In this document: positions 32,000 through 39,365 of the stretch, piece by piece
Layout of the letters: each line of letters opens with the position of its first letter
How positions within the stretch are numbered: position 1 is the first letter of the stretch
Assembly: GCA_036675815.1 (NCBI GenBank)
Contig: JAKFEE010000033.1
Span: 62,001-126,000, forward strand
Reading direction: 5' to 3'
Source: JAKFEE01 sp036675815
GTDB taxonomy: Bacteria; Pseudomonadota; Alphaproteobacteria; Rhodospirillales; Magnetospirillaceae
DNA: 64,000 bases
Position numbers and translations under genes: made by a program
Notes under the pieces: generated by a model
What the model was told of the DNA's origin: nothing
The model's database searches: none
What the model saw: the letters and a program-made list of their open reading frames with translations, nothing else

Positions 32000-32614
32000 A
32001 TGCTGACCGTAACCAGCCCGGCCGCATCGTATGACCTCACCACCTTGGCTGCCGTCAAGACGGCCCTGGATGTGACAGGCAGCGATGATGACGCCTTCCT
32101 GTCCGACCTGATCGAGCGCGCCAGCGGCTTCATTGCGGCCTGGTGCAATCGCGTCTTCGCCCGCGAGATGGTGGAAGAGACGTTCCGCCTCTCCCGCCCC
32201 CCCTATGACGTCCAGCTCGCCCGCTGGCCGGTGGCTTCCGTCGTGAGCATCAGCGAGGCCGGCGCCGCCCTGACCTCGACGGAATGGGAGATGGACGCCA
32301 GCGCCGGCACCTTGTACCGCCTGGGCAGCAGCGACAATCGTTGCACCTTCCCTGCCGCCAAGATCGTGGTGGGCTATTCCGCCGGCTATCTGCTGCCCGG
32401 TGAGGAAGGCCGCACCCTGCCGGCCGAGGTGGAAGGCGCCTGCATCGCCCTCGTCAGCCTGACCTACCATCAGAAGGGCCGCGACCCGCTGGTGAAGTCC
32501 GTCACCTACAATGATTCGGCGGTGAGCTATTGGGCCGGTGGCAACGGTGAGGATGGCATGCCCGCTGACGTGGCGCCGATCCTGATGCGCTACCGTCAGA
32601 TTGCGATGGGCTGA
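32000..32614 (+). CDS. head-tail connector protein (gp6-like)
   Basis: Head-completion protein that seals the portal and offers the tail-binding face. The 204-residue protein has the gp6-like N-terminus (LTTLAAVKTALDVTGSDDDAFLSDLIERASGFIAAWCNR), then EMVEETFRLSRPP and AKIVVGYSAGYLLPGE. A separate tail-tube or stopper gene does not follow. In satellites of this kind the connector is the interface to a helper's tail. Confidence 0.85.
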   Translation: MLTVTSPAASYDLTTLAAVKTALDVTGSDDDAFLSDLIERASGFIAAWCNRVFAREMVEETFRLSRPPYDVQLARWPVASVVSISEAGAALTSTEWEMDASAGTLYRLGSSDNRCTFPAAKIVVGYSAGYLLPGEEGRTLPAEVEGACIALVSLTYHQKGRDPLVKSVTYNDSAVSYWAGGNGEDGMPADVAPILMRYRQIAMG

Positions 32615-32617
32615 GCC

Positions 32618-32962
32618 ATGCCCTATGCCGCCCCGAAGCACTGCCCCGCCGGCCACCCGCCCTTTACCGGGCGCCGCTGCCCCATGTGCGAGACGAAGAG
32701 GAAGAAGGCGCTCGACGCTGCCCGGCCCTCTGCCGCCGCGCGTGGCTATGACAAGGACTGGCGCCGCGTGCGGGGTGCCTTCCTCAAGGCCAATCCGAAC
32801 TGTTGTGAATGTGGGCAGCCAGCCACCGACGCCGACCACGTTCACAGCGTCCGCGAACGACCGGACCTCCGCTTGGTGTGGTCCAACCTTCGCCCGTACT
32901 GCCATGCCCACCATTCGAGCCGCACCGCGAGGGACCAAGGCTTTGCCAGGAGAAGGGGATAG
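32618..32962 (+). CDS. HNH endonuclease (packaging-associated)
   Basis: A 114-residue HNH nuclease. Zinc-binding cysteines occur at CPMC and NCCECG. The catalytic HNH core is ATDADHVHSV, WSNLRPYCHAHHSSRTAR. In HK97-like cos phages an HNH partner beside the terminase is needed for specific end cutting. The ATG is four bases after the connector stop, in the same operon as TerS and TerL. Confidence 0.9.
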   Translation: MPYAAPKHCPAGHPPFTGRRCPMCETKRKKALDAARPSAAARGYDKDWRRVRGAFLKANPNCCECGQPATDADHVHSVRERPDLRLVWSNLRPYCHAHHSSRTARDQGFARRRG

Positions 32963-33073
32963 GGGGTGCGATTTCGAGGGCCATGGGGGTGTCACCGCGT
33001 GGGGGGTCTTGCGCGCACTCACAGGAAAATGGAGTTTTGCCCAATAATTGGGCAACAATGAAGGGATGATGCA
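32963..33073 (+). other. non-coding gap with palindrome, candidate cos region
   Basis: A 111-base gap between HNH and TerS, unusual in an operon with almost no other spaces. It has a G-rich section (32955-33010) and a perfect 19-base palindrome (33037-33055, TTGCCCAAT-A-ATTGGGCAA). In HNH/P27 cos phages the packaging start lies near these genes, so this is the natural place for a cos site. Not proven. Confidence 0.45.
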
Positions 33074-33481
33074 ATGAAGGGCAGAAAACCGAAGCTCAAG
33101 GTGATCGAGGGAGGCGCCGTTCCCGGCCGCTGCCCGGCGCCGCCGTCGTGGCTGTCCGAGGCCGCGAAGAAGGAGTGGAAGCGGGCCGCACCCGAGCTGC
33201 ATGGCCGCAACCTGCTGGCGCCCGATACGCTGGCGACCCTGGAAAGCTACTGCGTCGCTGTCGGCGTGGTCCGCGAGTGCGAAGAGCGCATGTTGACCGA
33301 TGGCCGGCTGATTGACGAGGGCGACGGGCTGAAGCCGCACCCCGCGTTCCGCATGCAGTCCGCAGCGATGCGAGAGGCGCGGTTGCTGGCGGCCGAGTTA
33401 GGCTTGACCCCGCATCGGCGTGGCGCTCATGGCGAACAGAAGGACAAGGGCGATGGCTGGGACTCCGACCTTCTCGCCTGA
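33074..33481 (+). CDS. terminase small subunit, P27 family
   Basis: Recognises the packaging site and recruits the large subunit. The 135-residue protein has the P27 start MKGRKPKLKVIEGG, then PAPPSWLSEAAKKEWKR, DTLATLESYC and AAMREARLLAAELGLTP, all family-typical. The C-terminus (GAHGEQKDKGDGWDSDLLA) overlaps the TerL start region by about 28 bases. It follows the candidate cos gap directly. Confidence 0.9.
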   Translation: MKGRKPKLKVIEGGAVPGRCPAPPSWLSEAAKKEWKRAAPELHGRNLLAPDTLATLESYCVAVGVVRECEERMLTDGRLIDEGDGLKPHPAFRMQSAAMREARLLAAELGLTPHRRGAHGEQKDKGDGWDSDLLA

Positions 33482-35066
33482 TCCGGCGCTCTATCCCGAT
33501 CCGACCGGCCGCGCCGACCGCATGTGTCGGTTCGTGCGGCGGCTGCGGCTGTGGGAGGGCAAGTTCGCCGGCCAGCCGTTCCACCTTCACCCGTTCCAAG
33601 AGGCGATGATCCGGCGCATCTACGGCCCGGCCACCGACGACGGCCGCCCGCTGGTGCGCATGGCCTGCATCTGGATTCCGCGCGGCAACGCCAAGACGAC
33701 GCTGGCAAGCGCGCTGGCACTGGCGCACTTCCTCGGACCCGAGGCCGAGGCCGGCGGCCAGGTGATCCAGGCTGCCGCCGACCGCGAGAACGCCGGCATT
33801 GCCTTCAAGCATTCCTGGGAGATGTGCAAACAGGATGACGCCCTGTTGCGCCGCGTCTCGCCCATCGAAAGCCGCAAGGTGCTGAACCACGGCAAGACCA
33901 GTTCGACGCTCAAGGCCATCAGCAGCGAGGCGTATTCGAAGCACGGCATGAACGCCTCGTTCTTCCTGGCCGACGAAATCCATAGCTGGCACCCGGCCGA
34001 GGGCCGCAAGCTGTTCAAGGTGGTGACGGATTCGATGGTGAAGCGCGAACAGCCGCTCACCGTCATCATCTCGACGGCCGGCGAAGGCCAGGGCGGGCTT
34101 GCCTTCGACATGTGGCAGTACAGCCATGCCGTCGCGCGCGGCGAGATCGACGATCCGACCTTCGCGCCCATCATCTTCGCCGCCGATCCCGAGGCCGATT
34201 GGCGCGACGAAACGGCCTGGCAGACGGCTAATCCGGCCCTGGCCGCCGGCTTCTGCTCGCTGGAAGAGCTGCGCATCAAGGCGCGGAGGATCGAGCATTT
34301 CCCCGCCGAGGTGGCCGACTTCCGCCGGTTCCACCTGAACCAATGGCAGGAAGGTGCAGCCAATCCCTGGCTGGACCTCGGCACCTATGACGCGGCCGAG
34401 CCGATGGAGCCGGCCGAGAACCTGACCGGGCGGCCCTGCTATGTCGGCGTTGACCTGTCGAGCGTGGAAGACCTGACCGCCGTCGTGGCCGTGTTCCCCA
34501 GCGGCACCGACGACGACCGCAGCTATCACGTGCTGGCGACGTTCTTCCTGCCGGAAGCGGGCTTGGCGCGGAAGGCCGAGCGCGACCAGGCCGACTATCT
34601 GCGATACGAGCAACAGGGCGTCTTACGCCTCACCGACGGCAACGTCGTGGATCACGGCGCCGTCATCGCGCATGTCCTCGAATTGGCCGAGCGGTACGAC
34701 GTGCGCGAGGTTGCAATTGACCGCTGGAACTCGACCGCCGTCACCACCGGATTGCAGGCCGAGGGCGTCACCGTGGCGCAGTTCGGCCAGGGCTTCGCCA
34801 GCATGGCCGCGCCGGTCAAGGAACTGAAGCGGGCGATCCTCAAAGGCCAGTTCCGCCACGGCGGCAATCCGCTGCTGCGCATGTGCTTCGGCAACGTGGT
34901 GGCCGAGAAGGACGCGGCCGAGAACGAGAAGTTCACCAAGGAGAAGGCGCGGGGCCGCATCGACGGCGCCGTGGCCGCCGCGATGGCCGTTGGCCGAGCG
35001 ATTGCGAACGAATCAGGGCCGAACGTCTATGAGACGGCGCGGCCCGAAGGCTTCCTGTTCATCTGA
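33453..35066 (+). CDS. terminase large subunit
   Basis: ATP-driven DNA translocase and nuclease that fills the head. The 537-residue protein has the Walker A-like WIPRGNAKTTLAS, Walker B FFLADEIHSW, the coupling TVIISTAGEG and the nuclease domain with VGVDLSSVEDLTAV and DRWNSTA. The late part RMCFGNVVAEKDAAENEKFTKEKARGRIDGAVA is typical. Earlier in-frame starts at 33420 and 33429 exist; I chose the ATG at 33453 on family N-terminal fit. It is the last gene of the packaging operon. Confidence 0.93.
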   Translation: MAGTPTFSPDPALYPDPTGRADRMCRFVRRLRLWEGKFAGQPFHLHPFQEAMIRRIYGPATDDGRPLVRMACIWIPRGNAKTTLASALALAHFLGPEAEAGGQVIQAAADRENAGIAFKHSWEMCKQDDALLRRVSPIESRKVLNHGKTSSTLKAISSEAYSKHGMNASFFLADEIHSWHPAEGRKLFKVVTDSMVKREQPLTVIISTAGEGQGGLAFDMWQYSHAVARGEIDDPTFAPIIFAADPEADWRDETAWQTANPALAAGFCSLEELRIKARRIEHFPAEVADFRRFHLNQWQEGAANPWLDLGTYDAAEPMEPAENLTGRPCYVGVDLSSVEDLTAVVAVFPSGTDDDRSYHVLATFFLPEAGLARKAERDQADYLRYEQQGVLRLTDGNVVDHGAVIAHVLELAERYDVREVAIDRWNSTAVTTGLQAEGVTVAQFGQGFASMAAPVKELKRAILKGQFRHGGNPLLRMCFGNVVAEKDAAENEKFTKEKARGRIDGAVAAAMAVGRAIANESGPNVYETARPEGFLFI

Positions 35067-35172
35067 ATGCCCCCGGCCGGCGGGGCCAGGGCGCGCTTGC
35101 CCCTTCGCGTGCCTGGATAGCCGGATGCGGCGTTAGTCGGTGAGTGGCCGCAGTGGACAACCAACCCCGACA

Positions 35173-35219
35173 GCCGGCGGCCCGCACATCATCCTTTCTG
35201 CGGGCGCGGCCGGCATTTT
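35173..35219 (+). terminator. rho-independent terminator after TerL
   Basis: A long imperfect hairpin: GCCGGC + GCCCGCA on the left arm and TGCGGGC + GCCGGC on the right, loop of about 12 bases, followed by ATTTTC. It lies 107 bases after the terminase stop and ends the rightward operon. Confidence 0.75.
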
Positions 35220-35240
35220 CCATTCGAGAGACTGGCGGAC

Positions 35241-35531
35241 ATGACGAGCGAAACGACGACGGTAGGAATTGAAGTGTTGGCCGTGGAACCGGTGGCGGGC
35301 GCGGGCCGGCTGCTGGCGCTGGCCGTGGTCAATCTGGTTCTCGACGGCGTGGAGGTGACGCTACAGGGCGTCAACGTCATGCGCCAACCAGATGGGCAGT
35401 TGGCGTGCCAGGTGCCGCGCTGGCGGCACCCCAAAGGGAATTGGCTGCCGGCGGTGGTCCTGCCGCCCGAACTGACCAAGGCGATTGCCGATGCCGTGTT
35501 TGCGGAGTTGGGAGCAAGGGCGGCGGCTTAA
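35241..35531 (+). CDS. small SpoVG-like protein, end of element
   Basis: A 96-residue protein (VGIEVLAVEPVAGAGRLLALAVVNLVLDGVEVTLQGVNVMRQP then YQVP-like and KGNWLPAVVLPPELTKAIADAV). The pattern of short beta strands followed by a C-terminal helix resembles SpoVG-type small proteins. The match is tentative. It stands after the terminator, so it has its own promoter or is expressed independently. Many mobile elements keep such a gene at the right end; function unknown. Confidence 0.5.
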   Translation: MTSETTTVGIEVLAVEPVAGAGRLLALAVVNLVLDGVEVTLQGVNVMRQPDGQLACQVPRWRHPKGNWLPAVVLPPELTKAIADAVFAELGARAAA

Positions 35532-35539
35532 CGGCCCGG

Positions 35540-35560
35540 CTGCTTACATGGTGCTTACAC
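35540..35560 (+). promoter_or_regulatory. right arm-type integrase site candidate
   Basis: The same 21 bases as 20348-20368 in the same orientation, 41 bases inside the right attachment repeat. Two near-identical 11-base units. Matches the expected arrangement of arm sites on either side of the crossover. Confidence 0.6.
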
Positions 35561-35567
35561 GAAGCAA

Positions 35568-35599
35568 CAAGGGCCTAGCCATCGCTGGCTAAGCCCTTG
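35568..35599 (-). terminator. element-supplied hairpin after tRNA-Thr
   Basis: Hairpin CAAGGGC / GCCCTTG plus TAGCC / GGCTA, one mismatch, six-base loop, located 7 bases beyond the tRNA 3' end. It replaces the original hairpin at 20133, which integration moved 15 kb away. Confidence 0.7.
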
Positions 35600-35601
35600 A
35601 G

Positions 35602-35654
35602 AAAACTGGTGCCGGCGAAGAGACTCGAACTCCCGACCCGCGCATTACGAATGC
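35602..35654. repeat. right attachment repeat (53 bp, identical to 20169-20221)
   Basis: Identical to the left end. It forms the 3' half of the intact tRNA-Thr gene plus five bases beyond. The junction with the element proper is at 35601. Confidence 0.92.
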
Positions 35655-35682
35655 GCTGCTCTACCAACTGAGCTACGCCGGC
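35607..35682 (-). tRNA. tRNA-Thr (anticodon CGT)
   Basis: A 76-base gene with the CCA encoded. All four arms fold: the 7-bp acceptor GCCGGCG, D arm GCTC/GAGC, anticodon arm GCGCA with loop TTCGTAA, and T arm with TTCGAGT. Anticodon CGU reads ACG codons. It remains intact after integration because the element restored its 3' half. Confidence 0.97.
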
Positions 35683-35789
35683 CCGGCGCGATGCCTAGTC
35701 GAAGGCCGGGAGGATATAGCGCCTTTGCCGGCGGCGTGCAAGGCCTCGTCCATGGGGTGCTGGTGGCGTGCCCCTCCTTCGGTGGCGGC

Positions 35790-37142
35790 TCAGCCCGGCG
35801 ACGGTGCGATTGCGGCCTCGTCGGGCGTCAGCGCCGGCAGTTGCGGTGCCGCCGGGGTCAGCGGATCGGACCATGCGATGGTATCGACGCCGTGGCACAT
35901 GGGGCAGGCGGCCGACCACTGCGGCGCCGGGGTGGCGCAGGCCCGGCATAGCCAGACGCTGTCGGCCTTGGCCGAGGCGGCCTTGGCCAGCCACTCACGT
36001 ACCGCCGCCTCGTTGCCGGTCTCCCGCTGCTCGACCTCGGCCAGCAGGCGATAGATGCGGGCGGCAGGATGCGTGTCGGCGGCGGCCGTGAGGTGGCTGC
36101 GTGCTTGTCCCCACAACGCGGCGGCCAGCGCCGCCTCGGCGACGACGACATGGCTTTCCGGATGGCGCGGATGAGCCGCCGCCAGGGCCTCGGCGCGGCG
36201 CAGGCGCTGCAGGGCATCCTCGTGCGCCCACAGCGCCATATAGGCCTTGGCCAGATCGGGATGCGGATTGAATCGCCACACGTCCTCCAGCAAGCCGGCG
36301 GCACGCCGGTGCTTGCCTTCCTGCGCCAGCAGGGCGGCGAGGCGGATGGCCGCCTCGGCAAACGCTGGATCGGCGTCGCGGGCCTGGCGCAACAGCTTGA
36401 TCGCCGCTTTGCGGTCGCCGCCGTCCACGCTCTGGCGGGCGCGCTCGAACAGCACCACGGCCTTCTTGCGCCGCGCCTCGTCGCGGCCGAACACGCCGCG
36501 CCGCTCGGCCTGGGACAGGGTGTCCTCGGCTTCGCGCCACAACCCGGCGCGGGCCTGCAGGTCGAACAGCGTCGCCGTCAGCCAGGGGGCGTCGGGATTG
36601 ATGGCGTGGGCGCGGCGGGCGTAGTCGAGCGCCGCCGCCTGGTCGCCGGCCTTGATCGCCTGGGTGAGCAGGCCGCGCAGGCCGAGGAAGGCGGTCTCGG
36701 GGCGGTCGAGCATAGTGGTGAAGTGCTGTTTCGCCGTCGCCGCATCGCCGGTCAGTTGCGCCGCCTGCGCCGACAGCAGCATGGTCAGCGGCGGGTCGCG
36801 CAGCAGGCTGTCGGCGGTTTTGGCCTTGCGCGCCGCCAAGGTGGAATCGCCGGCGGCGACCGCCGACAGGCCGTCCATCAAGGCCAGATAGCCTTTGCGC
36901 CGCCTTGATTCGCGCCGTGACCGGGCGAAGCGGCGCGGTGTCGCGAACACGAACACCAGCAGCCGGAACAGCAGGCTGAAGGCGAACAGTACCGCCGCCA
37001 GCGCCAGCAGCAGCACCGGGACGTTGGTGTCGACGCGCCAGCCCTGCCAGTGCACGGTCACCTCGCCGGGGCGCTGGGCGAACCACACCGCTGCCGTCAC
37101 CAGCAGCGCCACCGTGATCAGGAACGAGAGAATGCGGAGCAT
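35790..37142 (-). CDS. hemY: HemY-type membrane protein with TPR region
   Basis: A 450-residue protein. Two N-terminal membrane segments (residues 1-22 and about 41-66) are followed by the HemY N-terminal region RKGYLALMDGLSAVAAGDSTLAARKAK and TPR-like helical repeats to about 370. The C-terminus has a zinc-ribbon-like pair (CRACATPAPQWSAACPMC). HemY is found beside haem genes, but its function is not that of the Bacillus oxidase of the same name. It is four bases after the mitofilin-like gene, so it is the last gene of the hem operon. Confidence 0.88.
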   Translation of the reverse strand: MLRILSFLITVALLVTAAVWFAQRPGEVTVHWQGWRVDTNVPVLLLALAAVLFAFSLLFRLLVFVFATPRRFARSRRESRRRKGYLALMDGLSAVAAGDSTLAARKAKTADSLLRDPPLTMLLSAQAAQLTGDAATAKQHFTTMLDRPETAFLGLRGLLTQAIKAGDQAAALDYARRAHAINPDAPWLTATLFDLQARAGLWREAEDTLSQAERRGVFGRDEARRKKAVVLFERARQSVDGGDRKAAIKLLRQARDADPAFAEAAIRLAALLAQEGKHRRAAGLLEDVWRFNPHPDLAKAYMALWAHEDALQRLRRAEALAAAHPRHPESHVVVAEAALAAALWGQARSHLTAAADTHPAARIYRLLAEVEQRETGNEAAVREWLAKAASAKADSVWLCRACATPAPQWSAACPMCHGVDTIAWSDPLTPAAPQLPALTPDEAAIAPSPG

Positions 37143-37146
37143 GGCG

Positions 37147-38619
37147 TCACCCGTTGCTGGCCTGAGAGACGGCCACCGAATGCGCGGTCAGGTCCGACAG
37201 CGCCGCTTCCGCGGCAAGGCGCGCCTGGGCCTGCGCCAGCCACGGCGCCGCCGCCTCGGCCGCCGCACCCTGCAGGCCCGAAAGCTCGCGCACCGCACCG
37301 GCGAGGTCGCCCTTGTCGAGGTTGGCGTCGGTGCGGGCGACGACGGCGGCGGTGGAGTCGCCGGCCACGTCACCTTCGGTGCGGCGGATGGTGATGACCG
37401 AGGCCAGGCGCTGCACCGTCTGGCGCCACCAACCGTCCTCGTCGGGCCCCAATTCGGCGCGCACGATCGCGCCCGACAGTTGGTCGAAGGAATCGGCAAG
37501 GGCGACGCGGGTGGCGATCGGCTTGCCGCCCAGTGCGGCCAGCGCCTCCAGCGATGCGCTCGTCTCGGCGTCACCCTCGGCAATGGCACGGAGGGCCCGC
37601 AACTCGGCGTCGTAGGCATCGCCGCGGTTGATGGCCTCGCGCAGCTGGCCAACGGCCAGCAACAGCGACTGCGCCGTGTTGGCGCGCGATTGCGCCTGGC
37701 GCACGGCGGTTTCGGCCGCCTCGACGCGGTCGGTCAGGCGCAGCACGGTGGCGGCGTCGGCGCTGCCTTTCTGCAAGGCCGCCAGCGACTCGCGGGCTTG
37801 CGCCAGTTGCTGGCTCAGTTGCTCCTGTTCGCGCACCAGCCGTTCGATGCGTTCGGCGTCGGGGCGGCCGGCCGCCTCCAGGGCGGCGAGGCGCTGGCTG
37901 AGGGCGTCGCCATTGGGGGCGACCACCGTCGTCGGCCGCTGCGCCAGGTCCTGGCGCAAGCCGTCGACGGCGTTGTCGAGGCCGTCGATACGGCCGGACA
38001 GGGCATTGAGCTGCTCATCGAGGCGTGAAGCACGCGTCTCGACCGCCGCGAGTCGCCCGTCCTCGGCAGGCACCAAGGCGCCGGCCAATTGCGGGCGCCA
38101 CGTCGGGAAGGTGAAGAACGCGGCAGCGGCGAGGACGACGAGAAGCAGCAGGGCTGCGATCAGGCCAAGGACGAAGGCGCCGCCGGCCGACACGCCGTGC
38201 CGCGCCGGGGCCGCACCGGCGGTTGCCGCCGGTTGCGCGGGCTTGCGCGCGGCCGTCTCTGATCCCGCCGTCTGTGGACGCGCCGTGTGGGCAGTCCCTT
38301 GCTCAGCCGACGGCTTTGGCTCGGACGTCGGTGCGGTGGGCTCGGCCGCCTGGGCAGGCGCCGAGGCGTCGCCGGCGGTTGTCGCCGGTTGCGCGGGCTT
38401 GCGCGCCGCCTTTGCCGATTCGGCCGTCCTGGCCGTCGACTGTTGCTCGGCCGACATCTGTGTTTCGGGCGTCGGCGCGACGGGTTCGGCCGAGCCGGCG
38501 GCCGGAGCTTCGGCGGCCGTGCTTTCGGCATCCTGATTGGTGGGCGTCGGTGCGACCGGCTCGCCGGCCTTGGCAGCCGCTTTCCTGGCGGCCTTCTTGT
38601 CGTCGCGCTCAGCGGTCAT
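37147..38619 (-). CDS. alphaproteobacterial mitofilin (Mic60-like) membrane protein
   Basis: A 490-residue inner-membrane protein. The first 170 residues are disordered, repeating PAQPA(T/A)TAGDA-type and EPVAPTP-type segments. One membrane segment sits at about 172-198. The rest is a long coiled coil (ETRASRLDEQLNALSGRIDGLDNAVDGLRQDL...) ending in the mitofilin region that binds membranes. Such a gene between hemD and hemY is the bacterial counterpart of Mic60, which shapes cristae. The ATG at 38619 overlaps the hemD stop (ATGA); a longer frame to 38766 is inside hemD. Confidence 0.85.
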   Translation of the reverse strand: MTAERDDKKAARKAAAKAGEPVAPTPTNQDAESTAAEAPAAGSAEPVAPTPETQMSAEQQSTARTAESAKAARKPAQPATTAGDASAPAQAAEPTAPTSEPKPSAEQGTAHTARPQTAGSETAARKPAQPAATAGAAPARHGVSAGGAFVLGLIAALLLLVVLAAAAFFTFPTWRPQLAGALVPAEDGRLAAVETRASRLDEQLNALSGRIDGLDNAVDGLRQDLAQRPTTVVAPNGDALSQRLAALEAAGRPDAERIERLVREQEQLSQQLAQARESLAALQKGSADAATVLRLTDRVEAAETAVRQAQSRANTAQSLLLAVGQLREAINRGDAYDAELRALRAIAEGDAETSASLEALAALGGKPIATRVALADSFDQLSGAIVRAELGPDEDGWWRQTVQRLASVITIRRTEGDVAGDSTAAVVARTDANLDKGDLAGAVRELSGLQGAAAEAAAPWLAQAQARLAAEAALSDLTAHSVAVSQASNG

Positions 38620-39362
38620 ACCCTTGCCTCGCCTCCACTGCTCGTCCTCAAGTCGAAGTCCTCGTCGATCGCCGCCAGCAGCGCCGACTGGTGCGGATGC
38701 GCCGCGATGCGCAGGCGGCGCCACGGCAGTTCGCGCAGCCGGTGGGCCACGGCGCCGCTCAGGCAATAGGCCGCCGTACGGCCGCAGTCTCCCTCCACGC
38801 CGGCCAGCGGGGCCAAATGGGCGAAGGTGGCGGCGGTGCGCGGCGAAAAGAACAATGCCAGATCGATGGTGCCCTCGCGCAGCGCCGTGACCAGTGTAGT
38901 ACTCAGGGACGCGGCTGTCTCCGCCCTGTAAAGCACGGTTCGGCGAACGTCATAGCCGGCGGCGGCGAGGGCGCCGCTGATATCGCCGGCTATCGCCGTG
39001 CCGGCGGCGTGGATCAGGGCTCCGGCCTCGGGCCTCAGCCGTGCCTTGACCAGCGCCACCAGGCCATCGGCATCGCCGCCGGCGCTGCTTACCGTCGAAA
39101 ATCCCAGGTCACGGGCGCAGCGGGCGCTGGCGTCACCGACCGCCAGGACCGGCAGGCGGCGCTCGGCGGTCGCCGCCGCCAAGGCGCGCACGCCATTGGC
39201 GCTGGTCGCGAGAATCGCCTGGGCGCCGCAAAGGGGCACGGCGATGCCGGCCAGCGGCTCGATGCGCAACAGCGGCTCGGCCAATACCTCGAAGCCGCGG
39301 CGGGCGAGCTGCAGCGCGATGCCCTCGGCATCCTCCCGGGGTCGGGTGACGAGGGCGCGCAT
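38616..39362 (-). CDS. hemD: uroporphyrinogen-III synthase
   Basis: Cyclises hydroxymethylbilane to uroporphyrinogen III, the branch point for haem and cobalamin. The 248-residue protein has the poorly conserved HemD pattern: MRALVTRPREDAEGIALQLARRG at the start, ILATSANGVRALAA and the late IDLALFFSPRTAATFAHL. Position directly after hemC (three-base gap) supports it. The product feeds cobA at 13868. The start ATG is at 39362. Confidence 0.88.
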   Translation of the reverse strand: MRALVTRPREDAEGIALQLARRGFEVLAEPLLRIEPLAGIAVPLCGAQAILATSANGVRALAAATAERRLPVLAVGDASARCARDLGFSTVSSAGGDADGLVALVKARLRPEAGALIHAAGTAIAGDISGALAAAGYDVRRTVLYRAETAASLSTTLVTALREGTIDLALFFSPRTAATFAHLAPLAGVEGDCGRTAAYCLSGAVAHRLRELPWRRLRIAAHPHQSALLAAIDEDFDLRTSSGGEARV

Positions 39363-39365
39363 GCC

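Larger units (their letters stand above)
20169..35654 (+). mobile_element. integrated satellite-like element with its own head and packaging genes (cf-PICI-like)
   Basis: About 15.4 kb inserted in tRNA-Thr. The ends are 53-bp identical direct repeats: 20169-20221 (3' half of the tRNA) and 35602-35654 (inside the intact tRNA). Contents in order: integrase, ParB-like remnant, RhuM (leftward), Xre regulator (leftward), small genes, a MerR-like regulator candidate, an AlpA-like protein, TOPRIM primase, DUF3987 protein, portal, protease, capsid, small protein, connector, HNH, TerS, TerL and a small SpoVG-like gene. Tail, baseplate, holin, lysin and large replication genes are all absent. Capsid-forming phage-inducible islands have this composition; a prophage that lost its tail block is the main alternative. 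Confidence 0.85.
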
